From an uncultured Oscillibacter sp. (GTDB taxonomy: Bacteria; Bacillota_A; Clostridia; Oscillospirales; Oscillospiraceae), in the NCBI GenBank assembly GCA_951800675.1, contig CATOKC010000188.1, positions 1 through 5,090 on the forward strand: a stretch of 5,090 nucleotides of DNA, read 5' to 3'. Positions 5,049 through 5,090 of this stretch are shown piece by piece. How positions within the stretch are numbered: position 1 is the stretch's first letter; each line of letters begins with the position of its first letter. Both the position numbers and the translations under genes were made by a program. The notes beneath the pieces were generated by a model. That model was not told where the DNA came from. It was given only the letters and a program-made list of their open reading frames with translations, and ran no database searches.

Positions 5049-5090
5049 GCGGGACTTGAACCCGCACGTCCGTAAAGGACACTAGAACCT
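5038..5090 (-). tRNA. tRNA-Leu (anticodon NAG), 3' part; 5' part beyond the window
   Basis: Read on the - strand from the window edge: bases AGGT are positions 35-38 of the anticodon loop, so the anticodon ends AG and the tRNA reads CUN leucine codons. Then come the 3' anticodon stem TCTAG, a long class II variable arm GTCC-TTTAC-GGAC (5080-5068), the T arm GCGGG-TTCAAGT-CCCGC (5065-5049), the acceptor strand CTCGCGC (5048-5042), discriminator A (5041) and an encoded CCA (5040-5038). The class II variable arm, A73 and the AG anticodon end together support leucine. The D arm, the 5' acceptor strand and the first anticodon base are outside the window, so the exact isoacceptor (UAG, CAG or GAG) cannot be read. 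Confidence 0.93.

Noticed and set aside
4756..5082. A 108-codon - strand open frame beginning in the tRNA (MSFTDVRVQVPPRAPK...)
   Set aside because: Its start is a translation of the tRNA variable and T arms, a well-known type of false gene; the rest crosses the terminator and hairpins and is out of frame with the real 66-residue gene.
4870..5085. A 71-codon + strand open frame ending ...WCARRDLNPHVRKGH
   Set aside because: The end is the antisense translation of the tRNA-Leu T and variable arms, and the body crosses all the hairpins. No ribosome binding site is evident.

Overview
The window looks like the 3' end of a PBSX-like (XkdO-to-XkdU type) contractile-tail module from a high-GC Gram-positive bacterium. 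The host is probably a Clostridia member of the Oscillospiraceae kind. That is inferred from the gene order, the strong AGGAGG-type ribosome binding sites, the very G+C-rich third codon positions and the terminator style. No marker gene here fixes the taxon.

Positions 3-4328 (+ strand) hold one tightly packed operon. It runs from the C-terminal end of a probable tape-measure protein to a LysM baseplate protein (XkdP-like), a tail hub protein (XkdQ/gpD-like), a short spike (gpV/gp45-like), a gp25/W-like sheath-platform protein (XkdS position), a baseplate J wedge protein (XkdT-like), and a YmfQ/XkdU-like baseplate-periphery protein (DUF2313 type). Genes overlap by 4 bases or are 1-30 bases apart, so translation is probably coupled. 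Together they would build the central hub, spike and wedges of a contractile-tail baseplate. The window alone cannot say whether this is an active prophage, a remnant or a tailocin.

Positions 4329-4610 hold no convincing gene. The region is visibly less G+C-rich than the tail genes and carries several hairpins, ending in a strong 12-bp stem-loop terminator (4573-4606) that can serve both strands. The tail fibre, holin and endolysin genes that usually follow XkdU are not here.

Positions 4602-5090 (- strand) look like ordinary chromosome or element flank: a 66-residue helical protein of unknown function, a 190-bp non-coding stretch with tandem hairpins, and the 3' part of a leucine tRNA with encoded CCA and a canonical terminator. 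The long inverted repeat that forms this terminator runs into the tRNA acceptor stem. I see no clear novel system. The best leads are the abrupt end of the baseplate operon, the acceptor-stem inverted repeat, the conserved-looking small helical gene and the protein-like intergenic stretch.
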